From positions 1 to 64,000 of the forward strand of contig NZ_JABSQR010000013.1 of NCBI RefSeq assembly GCF_013215705.1: a stretch of DNA of 64,000 nt, written 5' to 3'. A model generated the notes under the pieces. That model made no database searches. It was not told where the DNA came from and saw nothing but the letters and a program-made list of their open reading frames with translations. A program made the translations under genes and the position numbers. Of the stretch, positions 23,136-32,617 are shown one piece after another. This stretch comes from Moritella sp. (GTDB taxonomy: Bacteria; Pseudomonadota; Gammaproteobacteria; Enterobacterales; Moritellaceae). The stretch's first letter is position 1, and each line of letters opens with the position of its first letter.

Positions 23136-25551
23136 TCTTCACCTCTTCTTTCAATTTACGTTGATCTTGCGCAAAATTCTCGACTACGGTCTTTTTAGGT
23201 CCAGTCATATTTAGTCGCTTGGTCGTTTCAAAGACGCGGATAGGGATAAAACCACTAAAGTTTTCCGCTTTGCAAAGAACGATGTCCATCTGCGCTAAGT
23301 TGTGTTTTTCTATTTCAAAAGCTTCGCGTTCACGGCGAGATTTTAGCTTGCCTGATTGCGCTAATCGCGACATTTTATCGACATTGAGCGACAGGTTTTG
23401 ATGGGTCGATTGGATGCTATCTAGCTCTCCGGGGCGACCGGTAATGGTTAGATGAAAACAGCCCTCACCATCGAGGCAGCGCAGTTGTTTGTCACAGCCA
23501 TGAAGTGCCAGATTACGGGTGCAACCGCCATTAATGACAATATGAAAATTGCGCCCATGAACTTCAATAAACTCTTTGGCTGCTTGCAGGCCATCTTTTT
23601 GGCGAATTTCGTTAAAGTTATTCTGCAACTCACCCAATAGATTGTCCTGTTCAAGCGCTTCTTGCATAAATTCGACATGCTCAGCCGGTTTATTAAATGC
23701 ATGAGCGTCTTGTTGTACTGCAAGTTTTGTTGGTGTTGCCCCTATTGGTGCCACCCCCAGTTCTGCCAATAAATTGTCTTCAGGCTCGGGGGGAGCAACA
23801 ATTTCATTGGTCTGTTGTGCACGCACAGCCCTCTGGCGCATGCTCTCGGTGGATGTGCCCTGATATTTTGTCTTATCTTTCAAGCTCAGATGTTGATAAG
23901 CCCGGTTTTGTTCAATATCGCGACGACCGACGATAAGCGCCTGTTGGTGCTCTGCTACGTCAGCCAAGGCTAAAAAGGTATTTAATTGATGGCGAGGCAT
24001 ATGCGACTCAATCTTTATATTCGAGCCATCGTCTTCTTTTAGACCATAGCGACTAAAAATCGAGGCAAGGGGAGAGGTATTCTTGCGCAACAAGCCAAAA
24101 AAAATCGCCATAGATGAAGCGTTAAAAATCTCTGGGTACAGATGTGAAACGGTAGACTTGTCCGTAAGCGATGCCAATGCGCCACTCGGAGCAATGCAGA
24201 GCAACTCTGATTTTTTGATGGTAATGGTTTTCTTTCGCTTTCCATTGCCACCCATTTCGAAGCTAATTGATGTATAGTGATTATCTCCCTTCGACTGTTG
24301 ATAATAGCGATTCATGTCAGCGACGCGAAAAAGTTTTAGCAATGGCATATTCTGGAGTCTGCGCGTTATAGTAATTCTGGCCTGATCGACAATCGATCCG
24401 ACTGATAAGACCCCGGCTTTTTTTAACCGGCTAGTAAAATTTGTAATAACATTTTCATTTGGCTCTTTCACGTAGTTGACAAAGTGCTCATTAATGTCCC
24501 TAAAGGTCATTGTTTTGCTTTCCCATCTTATGGGCGCAGTCGGATTCTGTTCGAGCCATTTTAACTGCTCTCGACACGTTGCTGTCTGCTTATTGATAAA
24601 TTCGAATGCAGCGATGACTAGCGGGGCGCTGGTAGGATCTAACCATTTGTATGCGGCGATATGGCCTTTCTCGGGATAATAATGGATCCCCCAAATTAGT
24701 TGTGGTTCGAGTTCAGGTTTTCCATTGTCGTTCAGCACAACTTTGCCATCTTCATCTCGTTTCTCGACAAAAATCGGCTTACCTGTGGTTTCATTGATTT
24801 CAGCCACACTGATCAAGGCATCATGACGAACTCGCAATAGCTCGCCGATGCGAAAACCGGTCACCATCAAAATATGATAAAGGCGGAGAGCGACTTGCTC
24901 CCAGCTGTTGCTAGCATTGAGAGTTAACCAAGCGAGCGAATGAAGTGCTTTCATCGAGAGCAGCTTATCCTCACCGTCGCGCTCATTATCGTCAATCGAT
25001 TGCGCTTTTTTACGCCGTTGATTCAGCGCTTTCTGCTCAGTATTCGGTCTCTGTTTATGTGTATGGGTAAAAGTGATGCCAACGTGAATAATAGCCATCG
25101 CCTTGAGCTGCATTGTTTTTTTCAAACAGGAATTTAATAATTTGTATATGGTCATATAGCCGCTTGCAATCAGGTTTGTTTCTAGCTGCTCTAACACTGC
25201 ATCATCGAGCAGCCGTGGTTCGGCTGCGCCCTTTACGTGTAGTAGTGCCTGATGCAGATATTTCATGTCCTTAATATTTCTTTGAAGGGATGCAAATACC
25301 ATCTTGTGGACATTCATTGTGGTGACCGCTTTACACCAGTTGATATAATTTCTGTTATTGATGACGGAAGCGTTTATGTGTTTACTTTTTAATATTTTTG
25401 TAAAATGTAACGAAGCTGTTGGACTATTTCCGCTAAAGTCGCCTTCGGATGTCCAGATATCAGCGTCCCACGATTGCGCCGTGATTAGTGTCGCATAATG
25501 TTCTTTCGCCTGTTCAATGAACGCATTGAACGCATCAATATTGCTACGCAT
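23128..25551 (-). CDS. Large tyrosine recombinase, IntB-like
   Basis: An 807-residue recombinase, about twice the usual size. The catalytic domain shows box I Arg in VTGFRIGELLRVR (about residues 230-242), HMPRHQLN as HxxR (about 535), GRRDIEQ in place of the usual LGH, and the candidate nucleophile in NRAYQHLS (about 565). The ~240-residue C-terminal extension includes a Cys cluster, NGGCTRNLALHGC...RCLDGEGC (about 690-715), likely a zinc knuckle. It overlaps both neighbours by 8 bases, so the recombinase genes are translationally coupled. I take it as the IntB of an SE-type element. Confidence 0.75.
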   Translation of the reverse strand: MRSNIDAFNAFIEQAKEHYATLITAQSWDADIWTSEGDFSGNSPTASLHFTKILKSKHINASVINNRNYINWCKAVTTMNVHKMVFASLQRNIKDMKYLHQALLHVKGAAEPRLLDDAVLEQLETNLIASGYMTIYKLLNSCLKKTMQLKAMAIIHVGITFTHTHKQRPNTEQKALNQRRKKAQSIDDNERDGEDKLLSMKALHSLAWLTLNASNSWEQVALRLYHILMVTGFRIGELLRVRHDALISVAEINETTGKPIFVEKRDEDGKVVLNDNGKPELEPQLIWGIHYYPEKGHIAAYKWLDPTSAPLVIAAFEFINKQTATCREQLKWLEQNPTAPIRWESKTMTFRDINEHFVNYVKEPNENVITNFTSRLKKAGVLSVGSIVDQARITITRRLQNMPLLKLFRVADMNRYYQQSKGDNHYTSISFEMGGNGKRKKTITIKKSELLCIAPSGALASLTDKSTVSHLYPEIFNASSMAIFFGLLRKNTSPLASIFSRYGLKEDDGSNIKIESHMPRHQLNTFLALADVAEHQQALIVGRRDIEQNRAYQHLSLKDKTKYQGTSTESMRQRAVRAQQTNEIVAPPEPEDNLLAELGVAPIGATPTKLAVQQDAHAFNKPAEHVEFMQEALEQDNLLGELQNNFNEIRQKDGLQAAKEFIEVHGRNFHIVINGGCTRNLALHGCDKQLRCLDGEGCFHLTITGRPGELDSIQSTHQNLSLNVDKMSRLAQSGKLKSRREREAFEIEKHNLAQMDIVLCKAENFSGFIPIRVFETTKRLNMTGPKKTVVENFAQDQRKLKEEVKNG

Positions 25552-27040
25552 GTTGGCCTCCTTGACAGTTTCTGCATCGTGAAATCACGGCTTTCACTTG
25601 CTCCATGGTGCCTTCTAGCTGGGTCATAGCTGGATTCATTCCTGATTGATGGGTGCTATCTGAAATGGCAATGATTTTTGAGGCCTCAAACCGCAATGCC
25701 TTTAGCACCGAATTATGATGGCCATCTTCAAAGGGATGAAAGTCTTGGCAGCCATAGCAATTGTAAACTGGCACGTATTCACAGTCGGTAGCATCGCAGC
25801 CACCAATTCCTGTGGCCAGTTCATCACCGATGCGACCCAAAACTTCTTTGTCTTGCCAGTCGTCATCCAGGGCAAGATCTCCGGTCAATAAAGCTACCAT
25901 CGCCCCGTATGTGCCATTTCGACCCAGTGCTTTCTCACGCAATGCACTAATTGAAGGGCAGGCCGCAATATAGTATTTTGCTGCTAGAAGCGTGCTGTGT
26001 CCGAGCATATAGGCAATTTCTGATGCCGAGCTACCAGCCATGACCATGCGATGCGCCATATTATGACGAAAATCATAAGGCGTTTTGTGGGCATTTTCAG
26101 CCCCCCAACGAGCCAGTGTATTATTTATGCTCCGAGTCCCACGGATTTTCCTCCAATCAGAGCCATTTTCATTCTGTAGTAATTGCAATGATTGACTATT
26201 TTGTCGTGCAATGAGTGCTTGTATGGCTCTGCCCAGTTCAGGGCTAATCGCTAATTTATCGGTTCCTTTTTTATGTTCAGAAGGCTTGCCTTTTTTAGCC
26301 CAAGGTCGCAGTAATGAGAAGTAGTTGCCGACTGACTGAAAACTATCATTAAATAATCGAAACAACTGGATTGGACGTAAGCCTAATTCATAACAGAGTC
26401 TCAGGACAATAAAGTCACGTAGTTCGGTGTAGTTTAAGCGCGTCATGAATTGTGTATCATGGCTTGAATGAGTACGAATAAATTGTTCTTCTAGGGGGCT
26501 GAGTCGCACCTCCATGTCGTAATAGCCCCCGACGTTGACACTGGCTTCAGGCGCTTGTTGTTCGAGATCAAAAAGATCTTCAATATCCGTGCCGGGCGCA
26601 CCATGACTGATCAGGTAATTTGTTAGTCGCTTGATGATAGCAAAATCAGTTCGGTAGTAACCGCTCTTTGAATTGCGAGATAATTCCATTTTTTCATAGA
26701 GTTTGGGTAGTGTTAAATCATCAATCGTCCAAGCTCGTCTCTCAATCATTTTAAAATTTTGAACGCTAACAGCTATCGAATAACTCGATAGAAACTTAAC
26801 TATCAGCCATTTTACAATAGGTTGTATTTGTTCATCAACGCGACCAAAATTCATTGTATAAGGCAATCCACCTTCCCGAATAGCCCAGACATCTTCACTG
26901 GTGTCCAAATACGCGGTATCACCATGGCTCGCGGCGTGAAAATGAATATGCCGCTTATAGCGCAATTCTGATGCAAATGCAGCCCACTCAGCTGCCGTGG
27001 CATCAAACTTCCTGTTTTTATCAAATTTAACTGCTAACAT
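25544..27040 (-). CDS. Tyrosine-recombinase-fold protein, Tfp-like
   Basis: A 498-residue protein. YELGLRPIQLFRL (about residues 217-229) supplies the box I Arg, but the normal HxLRH is TPYDFRHN, so the first His of HxxR is replaced by Tyr; MLGHSTLLAAKYYIA (about 356-370) keeps the LGH and a Tyr. The C-terminus has two Cys groups, CDATDCEYVPVYNCYGCQDF and CRNCQGG, likely zinc sites. The altered HxxR and its position between two recombinases fit the tyrosine-recombinase-fold protein of SE elements, thought to assist rather than catalyse. It overlaps its neighbours by 7-8 bases. Confidence 0.7.
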   Translation of the reverse strand: MLAVKFDKNRKFDATAAEWAAFASELRYKRHIHFHAASHGDTAYLDTSEDVWAIREGGLPYTMNFGRVDEQIQPIVKWLIVKFLSSYSIAVSVQNFKMIERRAWTIDDLTLPKLYEKMELSRNSKSGYYRTDFAIIKRLTNYLISHGAPGTDIEDLFDLEQQAPEASVNVGGYYDMEVRLSPLEEQFIRTHSSHDTQFMTRLNYTELRDFIVLRLCYELGLRPIQLFRLFNDSFQSVGNYFSLLRPWAKKGKPSEHKKGTDKLAISPELGRAIQALIARQNSQSLQLLQNENGSDWRKIRGTRSINNTLARWGAENAHKTPYDFRHNMAHRMVMAGSSASEIAYMLGHSTLLAAKYYIAACPSISALREKALGRNGTYGAMVALLTGDLALDDDWQDKEVLGRIGDELATGIGGCDATDCEYVPVYNCYGCQDFHPFEDGHHNSVLKALRFEASKIIAISDSTHQSGMNPAMTQLEGTMEQVKAVISRCRNCQGGQHA

Positions 27041-28359
27041 TGATCTTTTCCTTGTAAAACATGACGCAGGTTGGCAGCATTTGCCTTGTCGGCCAAGAAC
27101 CGACGACCATAGTGATCGGGCATCTCACTCTTGATTGACCATCCGCCATTGACTCGAAGTAGATCTTTGGCATCGGTTATTGACATCTTTTGTTCGTCCA
27201 CTAAGTGATAGAGTTGTGAAACAGCCCAAGTATGTCGAAGTTTATGCGGGTGACATGACGTCATATATTCCATTGATTTGAGATCGGCAATATCTGAGAA
27301 GTGTTGATGCAATGCTTTGGTGAGTCGTTCAAATATTTTGTTAAGCATGCGTAGGGTCAGTGGTTTTGGAGACTGTGTTGACAAAAACAGGATCGAGCTA
27401 TCACAGTCTTCATGTTCTTCAGAGCCATCACTCTTTGTAATAAGTTTTAAACGAAGCTTATTTACATAGAAGCAGAGATAGTCATAGTGATCTTTCGTTA
27501 TTTTCAGGGTGCGATGAGAAGTCTCGGTTTTTATAGAGCCTTCAACATTTTCTTCATCATCACAGTTGGTCACAGTAATGTAATAACTTGTCACTCCGTT
27601 AAGGTTATGGATCGACGGTTTAAATGAATCAGTCTCAAGCAGGTTTATTTCTCCTCTGCGCAGACCGTATTCGAGCGCAAGAGTACAGATCAAATAATTT
27701 CGAAAGCTCACTCTTAAACTTGAAAATGGATTTAATTTATTAGGTTTTGCGGTGGTGGTCGGGCGAATAATCTTTAAGAATGCGGCACACTGGAACAGGG
27801 TCAAACTTTTATACTCTTCTTGAATAGCAGTAGCACTACGCTTTGATCCCGATGCAGTGAGCTCTTGTTGCTTGTCTCGGAGTAAAAAGCTAATCTTTGT
27901 CTGCTCATGTCCGATATATTTTGGCACAAAAGTATTGTTGTATTTTGTTGTAGTGTATCGGTTATTAAGATAGCGAAGAAATTGGAAAACATCGCTGATA
28001 CGAAGTCTACTCGTAGATACTGCAATCGCATTAGCATTAGTGCCAAATGAGACAATGTTCCCCCCTTTTTGCCCCACATCCAGATATGATGAAAAGCCAT
28101 CGAGCTCACTGATCACACCTCGCATGCCATTGCGTTCGAAAAAGAAATCGAACGAATCATTGTGTTTACGCTGAATATATTCGTAAAACTGACAGATTGC
28201 AGTCATGTGACGATGCTGAGTCGAAGATGCCCTTTTATTTAGTCTGAGGCTAGAGTAAATCATGGCATACAATGGCGTTAAGCAAGTGTCATAATCGAAG
28301 ATTGTCCAGCATTGCCTGTCAAAATATTCAGATTTATAGCTAATCAAATTATATTGCAT
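27034..28359 (-). CDS. Tyrosine recombinase, IntA-like
   Basis: A 441-residue recombinase and first gene of the operon. The catalytic set looks complete: box I Arg in LEYGLRRGEINLL (about residues 226-238), the Lys region SIKTETSHRTLKI, HxxR in HPHKLRHTWAVS (about 370), NGGWSIKSEM with Trp at the fifth position and the nucleophile Tyr in DHYGRRF (about 418). The N-terminal SAM-like core-binding domain precedes it. It starts 117 bases from the right boundary of the element, the usual place for an integrase near its attachment site. Confidence 0.8.
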   Translation of the reverse strand: MQYNLISYKSEYFDRQCWTIFDYDTCLTPLYAMIYSSLRLNKRASSTQHRHMTAICQFYEYIQRKHNDSFDFFFERNGMRGVISELDGFSSYLDVGQKGGNIVSFGTNANAIAVSTSRLRISDVFQFLRYLNNRYTTTKYNNTFVPKYIGHEQTKISFLLRDKQQELTASGSKRSATAIQEEYKSLTLFQCAAFLKIIRPTTTAKPNKLNPFSSLRVSFRNYLICTLALEYGLRRGEINLLETDSFKPSIHNLNGVTSYYITVTNCDDEENVEGSIKTETSHRTLKITKDHYDYLCFYVNKLRLKLITKSDGSEEHEDCDSSILFLSTQSPKPLTLRMLNKIFERLTKALHQHFSDIADLKSMEYMTSCHPHKLRHTWAVSQLYHLVDEQKMSITDAKDLLRVNGGWSIKSEMPDHYGRRFLADKANAANLRHVLQGKDQC

Positions 28360-28475
28360 TGCATTGACGATCCTTGCTAAATATTATGTACTAAACATAG
28401 GTTCTCTGCTTGTTTATGCCAATGTAAAAATGTAATACATCTTAACTTTGTGAACTAAAAAACGGGTTCCTCCCC

Positions 28476-28973
28476 TATGTCGGTTGTGAAAGTGGTGATG
28501 ATGAAGTATTAGCGTTAGTTGAGAAAGGCGAAACTTACGCTTCACAACTCGATGCGTTATACAAACTTAAAGGCGCAGGCATTAAAACCTCGGTGATGAT
28601 ATTAAATGGCTTAGGTGGCACCGAGTTTACTGAGCAGCATGCATTAAATTCAGCCCGCTTAATGAACGAAGCACAGCCTGATTATTTGTCCACATTAGTC
28701 GTGTCTTTTCCATTAGGACAAGCTAAGTTTGCTAAGAATTTTGTCAATGGTTTCCAGTTACCTGATCAGCATGGGTTATTTTTGGAAATGCAAATGTTGT
28801 TAGAAAATCTAGACCTGAAGCATACCGTATTCAGATCTGACCATGCTTCTAACTACTTGTCTTTGAAAGGGACGTTAGGGCAAGATAAAGCACAATTATT
28901 AGCGCAAGTACGTGGGGCAATTGAAACCCCAGAACAAAGCAATCTGCGTAAAGAATGGCAGCGCGGGTTATAA
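28476..28973 (+). pseudogene. Displaced 3' end of the radical SAM gene
   Basis: Reads in one frame from 28476 (YVGCESGDDEVLALVEKGE...) to the stop at 28973 (...LRKEWQRGL), 165 codons that align throughout with codons 132-300 of the intact gene at 18560, with many substitutions. The 5' part and start are missing. It is what remains of the host gene's original 3' half beyond the inserted element. The internal ATG at 28593 could start a short product but has no sensible role. Confidence 0.85.
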
Positions 28974-29272
28974 CTATTCTCTTTTCAACAATATAATTAT
29001 TATTTGTTAACAGTATAACTGTCATATTTTCAACATTTAGCGCTGCTATTATCACAGTAATTTAGAAAAAGTAGCAGACAAGATGACAACCAGAAAGGGC
29101 AGTGCTATGGTTGCTAAGGTTATATTTTAATAATTATTACCTTATGATTACTAACTGTTTGATAGTTTTTGTCTATTAAAACGATTGGCTCAAACAATTG
29201 GTTTAAGATTATATTTAATGTGAAAATTATGCCGCAAATAAGCGGATATTTAATTAATTTTAGGAGATTAAA

Positions 29273-29875
29273 ATGGTTTTAGTAGGACGTCAAGCACCTG
29301 ATTTTACAGCTGCAGCAGTACTAGGTAACGGCGAAATCGTAGATAACTTTAACTTTGCTGAATTCACTAAAGGTAAATCAGCGGTTGTATTTTTCTACCC
29401 ACTTGATTTCACATTCGTTTGCCCATCAGAGCTAATTGCTTTTGATCACCGTCTAGAAGAATTCCAAAAGCGTGGCGTTGAAGTAATCGGTGTTTCAATT
29501 GATTCACAATTCAGCCACAACGCATGGCGCAACACTTCTATTGAAGATGGCGGTATCGGTCCAGTTAAATACCCACTAGTAGCAGACGTTAAACACGATA
29601 TTTGTCAAGCATATGGTGTTGAACATCCAGAAGCTGGTGTGGCTTTCCGTGGTTCTTTCCTAATCGACACAAACGGTGTTGTTCGTCACCAAGTTGTTAA
29701 CGACCTTCCTTTAGGCCGTAATATTGATGAAATGCTTCGTATGGTTGATGCACTAAACTTCCATGAGAAAAATGGTGAAGTTTGTCCTGCACAATGGGAA
29801 GCTGGCAAAGAAGCTATGGAAGCATCTCCAGAAGGCGTTGCTAAATACCTAAGCAAAAATGCTAAAGGTCTATAA
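29273..29875 (+). CDS. 2-Cys peroxiredoxin (AhpC/TSA family)
   Basis: A 200-residue typical 2-Cys peroxiredoxin that reduces hydrogen peroxide and organic peroxides in the cytoplasm. The peroxidatic Cys is in PLDFTFVCPSE (about residue 50) and the resolving Cys in GEVCPAQW (about 169). The C-terminus ends in LSKNAKGL, without the YF tail of over-oxidation-sensitive forms. A good AGGAG Shine-Dalgarno (29262-29266) precedes the ATG. The ~300-bp upstream gap is AT-rich and should hold its promoter. A hairpin terminator follows. Gene length and codon use are normal. Confidence 0.92.
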   Translation: MVLVGRQAPDFTAAAVLGNGEIVDNFNFAEFTKGKSAVVFFYPLDFTFVCPSELIAFDHRLEEFQKRGVEVIGVSIDSQFSHNAWRNTSIEDGGIGPVKYPLVADVKHDICQAYGVEHPEAGVAFRGSFLIDTNGVVRHQVVNDLPLGRNIDEMLRMVDALNFHEKNGEVCPAQWEAGKEAMEASPEGVAKYLSKNAKGL

Positions 29876-29912
29876 TTTTCACTTAACTTATTAAGTAAAA
29901 ATTTAGTCTAAT

Positions 29913-29945
29913 AAAAAAGCCAATCTCATCGAGATTGGCTTTTTA
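29913..29945 (+). terminator. Rho-independent terminator after peroxiredoxin
   Basis: AAAAAAGCCAATCTC, loop ATC, GAGATTGGCTTTTTA: a 9-bp stem GCCAATCTC/GAGATTGGC with T-runs on both strands, so it can also serve the convergent cheX gene. Confidence 0.9.
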
Positions 29946-29976
29946 GTATTTAATTTTAAATAACGTTTAAATTGTC

Positions 29977-30441
29977 TTAACCATCAAAGCATATTTCAAT
30001 CGAGGCATTGCCGAACGGACTAGTTAGTGGCAGTAATAATTTTGGCCCTTCAGATTTATGCGTAATGGTATGATCTTTACCTGATACCACGATCGGTGTC
30101 GACATATCAAAATCAAACCCTTTTTCAGCTAAAATACGTTTAGCTCCGCCAGTCACCATATTGGTGATCTCACCCACCATATCAATGACTTCAGCATCAA
30201 TTTTTGCTGGTTTCTCACCCAGCATATTCTGCATGATGGCTAATGCCAATGATTCATCAAATGTCAGTGCAAATGAACCTTTAGCTTGGGTTGACATCAT
30301 CCCCATAATACCGGAAATATCACCTTTGGCTTTATCATCTTTTTTGAGTCTTGGCTTACCGGGAGTTAATTCCACTTGTGCCATGGTACTTAATACATTT
30401 AATAAAGATGAGATAAATGGATTGATAAACTCTACACGCAT
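29977..30441 (-). CDS. CheX-family chemotaxis protein
   Basis: A 154-residue CheC/CheX-type protein. The conserved EITNMVTGGAKRIL (about residues 90-103, with E-x2-N) is the CheX phosphatase helix, and GIMGMMSTQAKGSFALTF is the preceding strand-turn. Such proteins dephosphorylate CheY-P or related receivers. It follows zur on the same strand with a 24-base gap, although no functional link is known. Confidence 0.8.
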   Translation of the reverse strand: MRVEFINPFISSLLNVLSTMAQVELTPGKPRLKKDDKAKGDISGIMGMMSTQAKGSFALTFDESLALAIMQNMLGEKPAKIDAEVIDMVGEITNMVTGGAKRILAEKGFDFDMSTPIVVSGKDHTITHKSEGPKLLLPLTSPFGNASIEICFDG

Positions 30442-30465
30442 AGTTTGTTATTCCTGAAAATTTAA

Positions 30466-30915
30466 TTATTCACGACAATCAGCACAGATACCGTGTGCTT
30501 CAACTGTCTTCGTCGTAATGGCAAAACCATGTTCATCGGCAAGTGATTGTAGCAACTCTTCTATTTCGGCATTATGCAATTCAATAACGCTACCACAGCT
30601 TTTGCATAAGAGTAGTTGTGAAGGATGCTTTTCACCAAAGTGAGGGCATAAAATAAAGGCATTACTTGATTCTATTTTATGGATAAACCCTTCTTCGAGT
30701 AAAAAATCGAGTGCGCGGTAAACCGTCGGTGGTTTGGCATTCGGTTCTAATAGCTGCAGCTGAGCAAGCAGATCATAAGCGCTGATCATGGCGTTGTGCT
30801 GTGCCATTAACAGAAAAATTTGTTGCCTAATTGGGGTGAAGCGAACTGCACGGGTAATACAAAGCTGCTGCGCTCTGTAGAGTAAATTGTTCGCTGAATC
30901 TGTCATCGGAACCAT
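30466..30915 (-). CDS. zur: Zinc uptake regulator Zur (Fur family)
   Basis: A 149-residue Fur-family repressor. The winged helix is in residues about 20-85 (FTPIRQQIFLLM, PPTVYRALDFLLEEGFIHKI), followed by the metal-binding C-terminal domain with CPHFGEKHPSQLLLCKSCG (CxxC structural zinc site) and a terminal HGICADC (second CxxC). The Cys pattern and lack of the Fur His-rich tail favour Zur. It senses zinc and represses uptake genes. I do not see a clear Zur box in its own upstream region. Confidence 0.85.
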   Translation of the reverse strand: MVPMTDSANNLLYRAQQLCITRAVRFTPIRQQIFLLMAQHNAMISAYDLLAQLQLLEPNAKPPTVYRALDFLLEEGFIHKIESSNAFILCPHFGEKHPSQLLLCKSCGSVIELHNAEIEELLQSLADEHGFAITTKTVEAHGICADCRE

Positions 30916-31254
30916 TCAAATAGCTGAGAAAGGATAATGCTAACACATTGAGGTGATTTTTCTAATCAGCAATGCAGAGAAAGTGAGTTTATTCATATAA
31001 GCAAACAACCGGGATGACAGATCCAGTTTGTTTGCTGAATATATTTTTCGCTAAACAACAGCGTCTGAATTACTGCATAGTTACAAAGGTGAATTAAAAA
31101 TAGGAGCGTAAGATCTTTATTTTTGAAAGTGCAGCCCGCAAGGTGTATGATCGCCCCCTTGTTTTTCATCGTCGCGGCTTCGCTGCCGCACGAATTTGAA
31201 AGCAGCTAACGTAATTCAGCGCACTTACGCATCCAGATAAGAGATAATAAAGCA
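30916..31254. other. Divergent promoter region of zur and dusA
   Basis: 339 bp between divergent genes. I see no gene and no confident operator. It should hold both promoters. Confidence 0.4.
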
Positions 31255-32247
31255 ATGACCAAGCCAGTTACCACCAGTGTTCATGCCCCTGGGCGTTTTT
31301 CGATTGCCCCTATGTTGGATTGGACAGACCGTCATTGTCGTTACTTCCACCGCTTGTTAACCAAAAATACCTTGCTGTACACCGAAATGGTAACCACAGG
31401 TGCGATCATTCACGGTCGAGGTGATTATCTTGCCTATAACAAAGAAGAGCACCCTGTGTCGTTGCAGTTAGGTGGCAGTAATCCTATCGATCTGGCTCAA
31501 AGTGCGAAGTTGGCACAAGAGCGTGGTTATGATGAAATTAACCTGAATGTGGGTTGCCCATCTGATCGCGTGCAGAGTGGTAAATTTGGTGCCTGTTTAA
31601 TGGCTGAACCGACGCTGGTGGCGGATTGCGTAAAAGCCATGCAAGACGTGGTTGATATTCCGATTACGGTTAAAACCCGCATTGGTATTGATGACCAAGA
31701 CTCGTATGAATTTCTTCAAACCTTTATCGACACCGTGGCGGCTACGGGTTGTAATGACTTTACTTTGCATGCGCGTAAAGCCTGGTTAAGCGGATTAAGC
31801 CCGAAAGAGAATCGTGAGATCCCAGAGCTTAATTATCAACGTGTTTATGATATTAAACAGGACTTCCCAGCGCTGTTCATTGCTATCAATGGTGGTGTTA
31901 AAACATTAGCAGAAACGCAATTACATCTCGGCCATGTGGACGGCGTGATGATGGGGCGTGAAGCGTATCATAACCCTTTTTTATTGAGCCAAATTGATGA
32001 GCTGGTTTATGGTGGCGAGAAGTCGATCCATAGCCGTCACGATTACGCTGAAATGATGCTACCGTATATTGATAATCATATTCGTAATGGTGGCAGTTTA
32101 ACGCATATTTATCGCCATATGCTTGGGCTATTCCTTGGATTGCCGGGAGCAAGAGCGTGGAAACGTCACCTCAGCGAGCAAGGGCATAAAAAAGGCGCGG
32201 GTGTTGAGGTTGTAGAAGCTGCATTACTGTTAGTGCCTAAATGCTAA
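31255..32247 (+). CDS. dusA: tRNA-dihydrouridine synthase A
   Basis: A 330-residue flavin enzyme that reduces uridine 20/20a in the tRNA D-loop. It opens with [20 protein letters not shown] (FMN-binding start of the TIM barrel), has [20 protein letters not shown] (about residues 96-115) with the catalytic Cys, and INGGVK and [13 protein letters not shown] for FMN phosphate binding. These are DusA signatures, and length is typical. A hairpin terminator follows at 32315. Confidence 0.95.
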   Translation: MTKPVTTSVHAPGRFSIAPMLDWTDRHCRYFHRLLTKNTLLYTEMVTTGAIIHGRGDYLAYNKEEHPVSLQLGGSNPIDLAQSAKLAQERGYDEINLNVGCPSDRVQSGKFGACLMAEPTLVADCVKAMQDVVDIPITVKTRIGIDDQDSYEFLQTFIDTVAATGCNDFTLHARKAWLSGLSPKENREIPELNYQRVYDIKQDFPALFIAINGGVKTLAETQLHLGHVDGVMMGREAYHNPFLLSQIDELVYGGEKSIHSRHDYAEMMLPYIDNHIRNGGSLTHIYRHMLGLFLGLPGARAWKRHLSEQGHKKGAGVEVVEAALLLVPKC

Positions 32248-32617
32248 AATTATAGGTCCTAAAAGTTAAAATATAGTGTGAATATGCTGATTTAAAGATT
32301 AAAGGAAAAGCCATAAAGCTTATTATAGTTATTTATAATAAGCTTTTTTTGTATATAGATAGAATCAATTGTCAGAAGGTGATCACTTATTAATGAGTGA
32401 TGCTCGTTTGAGTTAATTTATTCAGGTAGTATGAATTTTCTAATACTAACGAATTAATAACATAATTTTTACAAAACGGTCATGATTCTAATTTCAAGGC
32501 CGATACGTTATTAGAGAATTTAAGGATGTTGTCCGATCTATAAGTTAGATCACAAGGACGGAATTGGTATTGTAATCACATTACCAAGCTAACTTACAAA
32601 CGCTACAGAGGTATGAA
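32248..32617. other. dusA terminator and chemoreceptor promoter region
   Basis: A strong terminator lies at 32315-32350 (AAAGCTTATTATA / TATAATAAGCTTT, then T-run). The remaining ~270 bp is AT-rich, without a gene, and should hold the promoter of the chemoreceptor gene. Confidence 0.6.

Larger units (their letters stand above)
18953..28475 (-). mobile_element. SE-type integrative element in a radical SAM gene
   Basis: Boundaries are approximate and set by where the intact gene (near 18953, GTACGTAGGTTGTGA) and the 3' remnant (28476, TATGTCGGTTGTGA) start to align. The element holds a tightly overlapping minus-strand operon: two active-looking tyrosine recombinases, a third recombinase-fold protein between them, a small accessory protein, a coiled-coil protein and a RecD2-like helicase. 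From memory, order intA-tfp-intB-srap defines the strand-biased circularizing integrative elements SE-6945 and SE-6283 of Vibrio. RIT elements also have three recombinases but lack the fourth gene. No antibiotic resistance or other clear cargo is present. Confidence 0.75.

Noticed and set aside
22707-28359. RIT (recombinase-in-trio) or Tn554-type element
   Set aside because: Three recombinases alone would fit RIT, and the small fourth protein recalls Tn554 TnpC, but the altered middle recombinase plus fourth gene in this order fits SE elements better.
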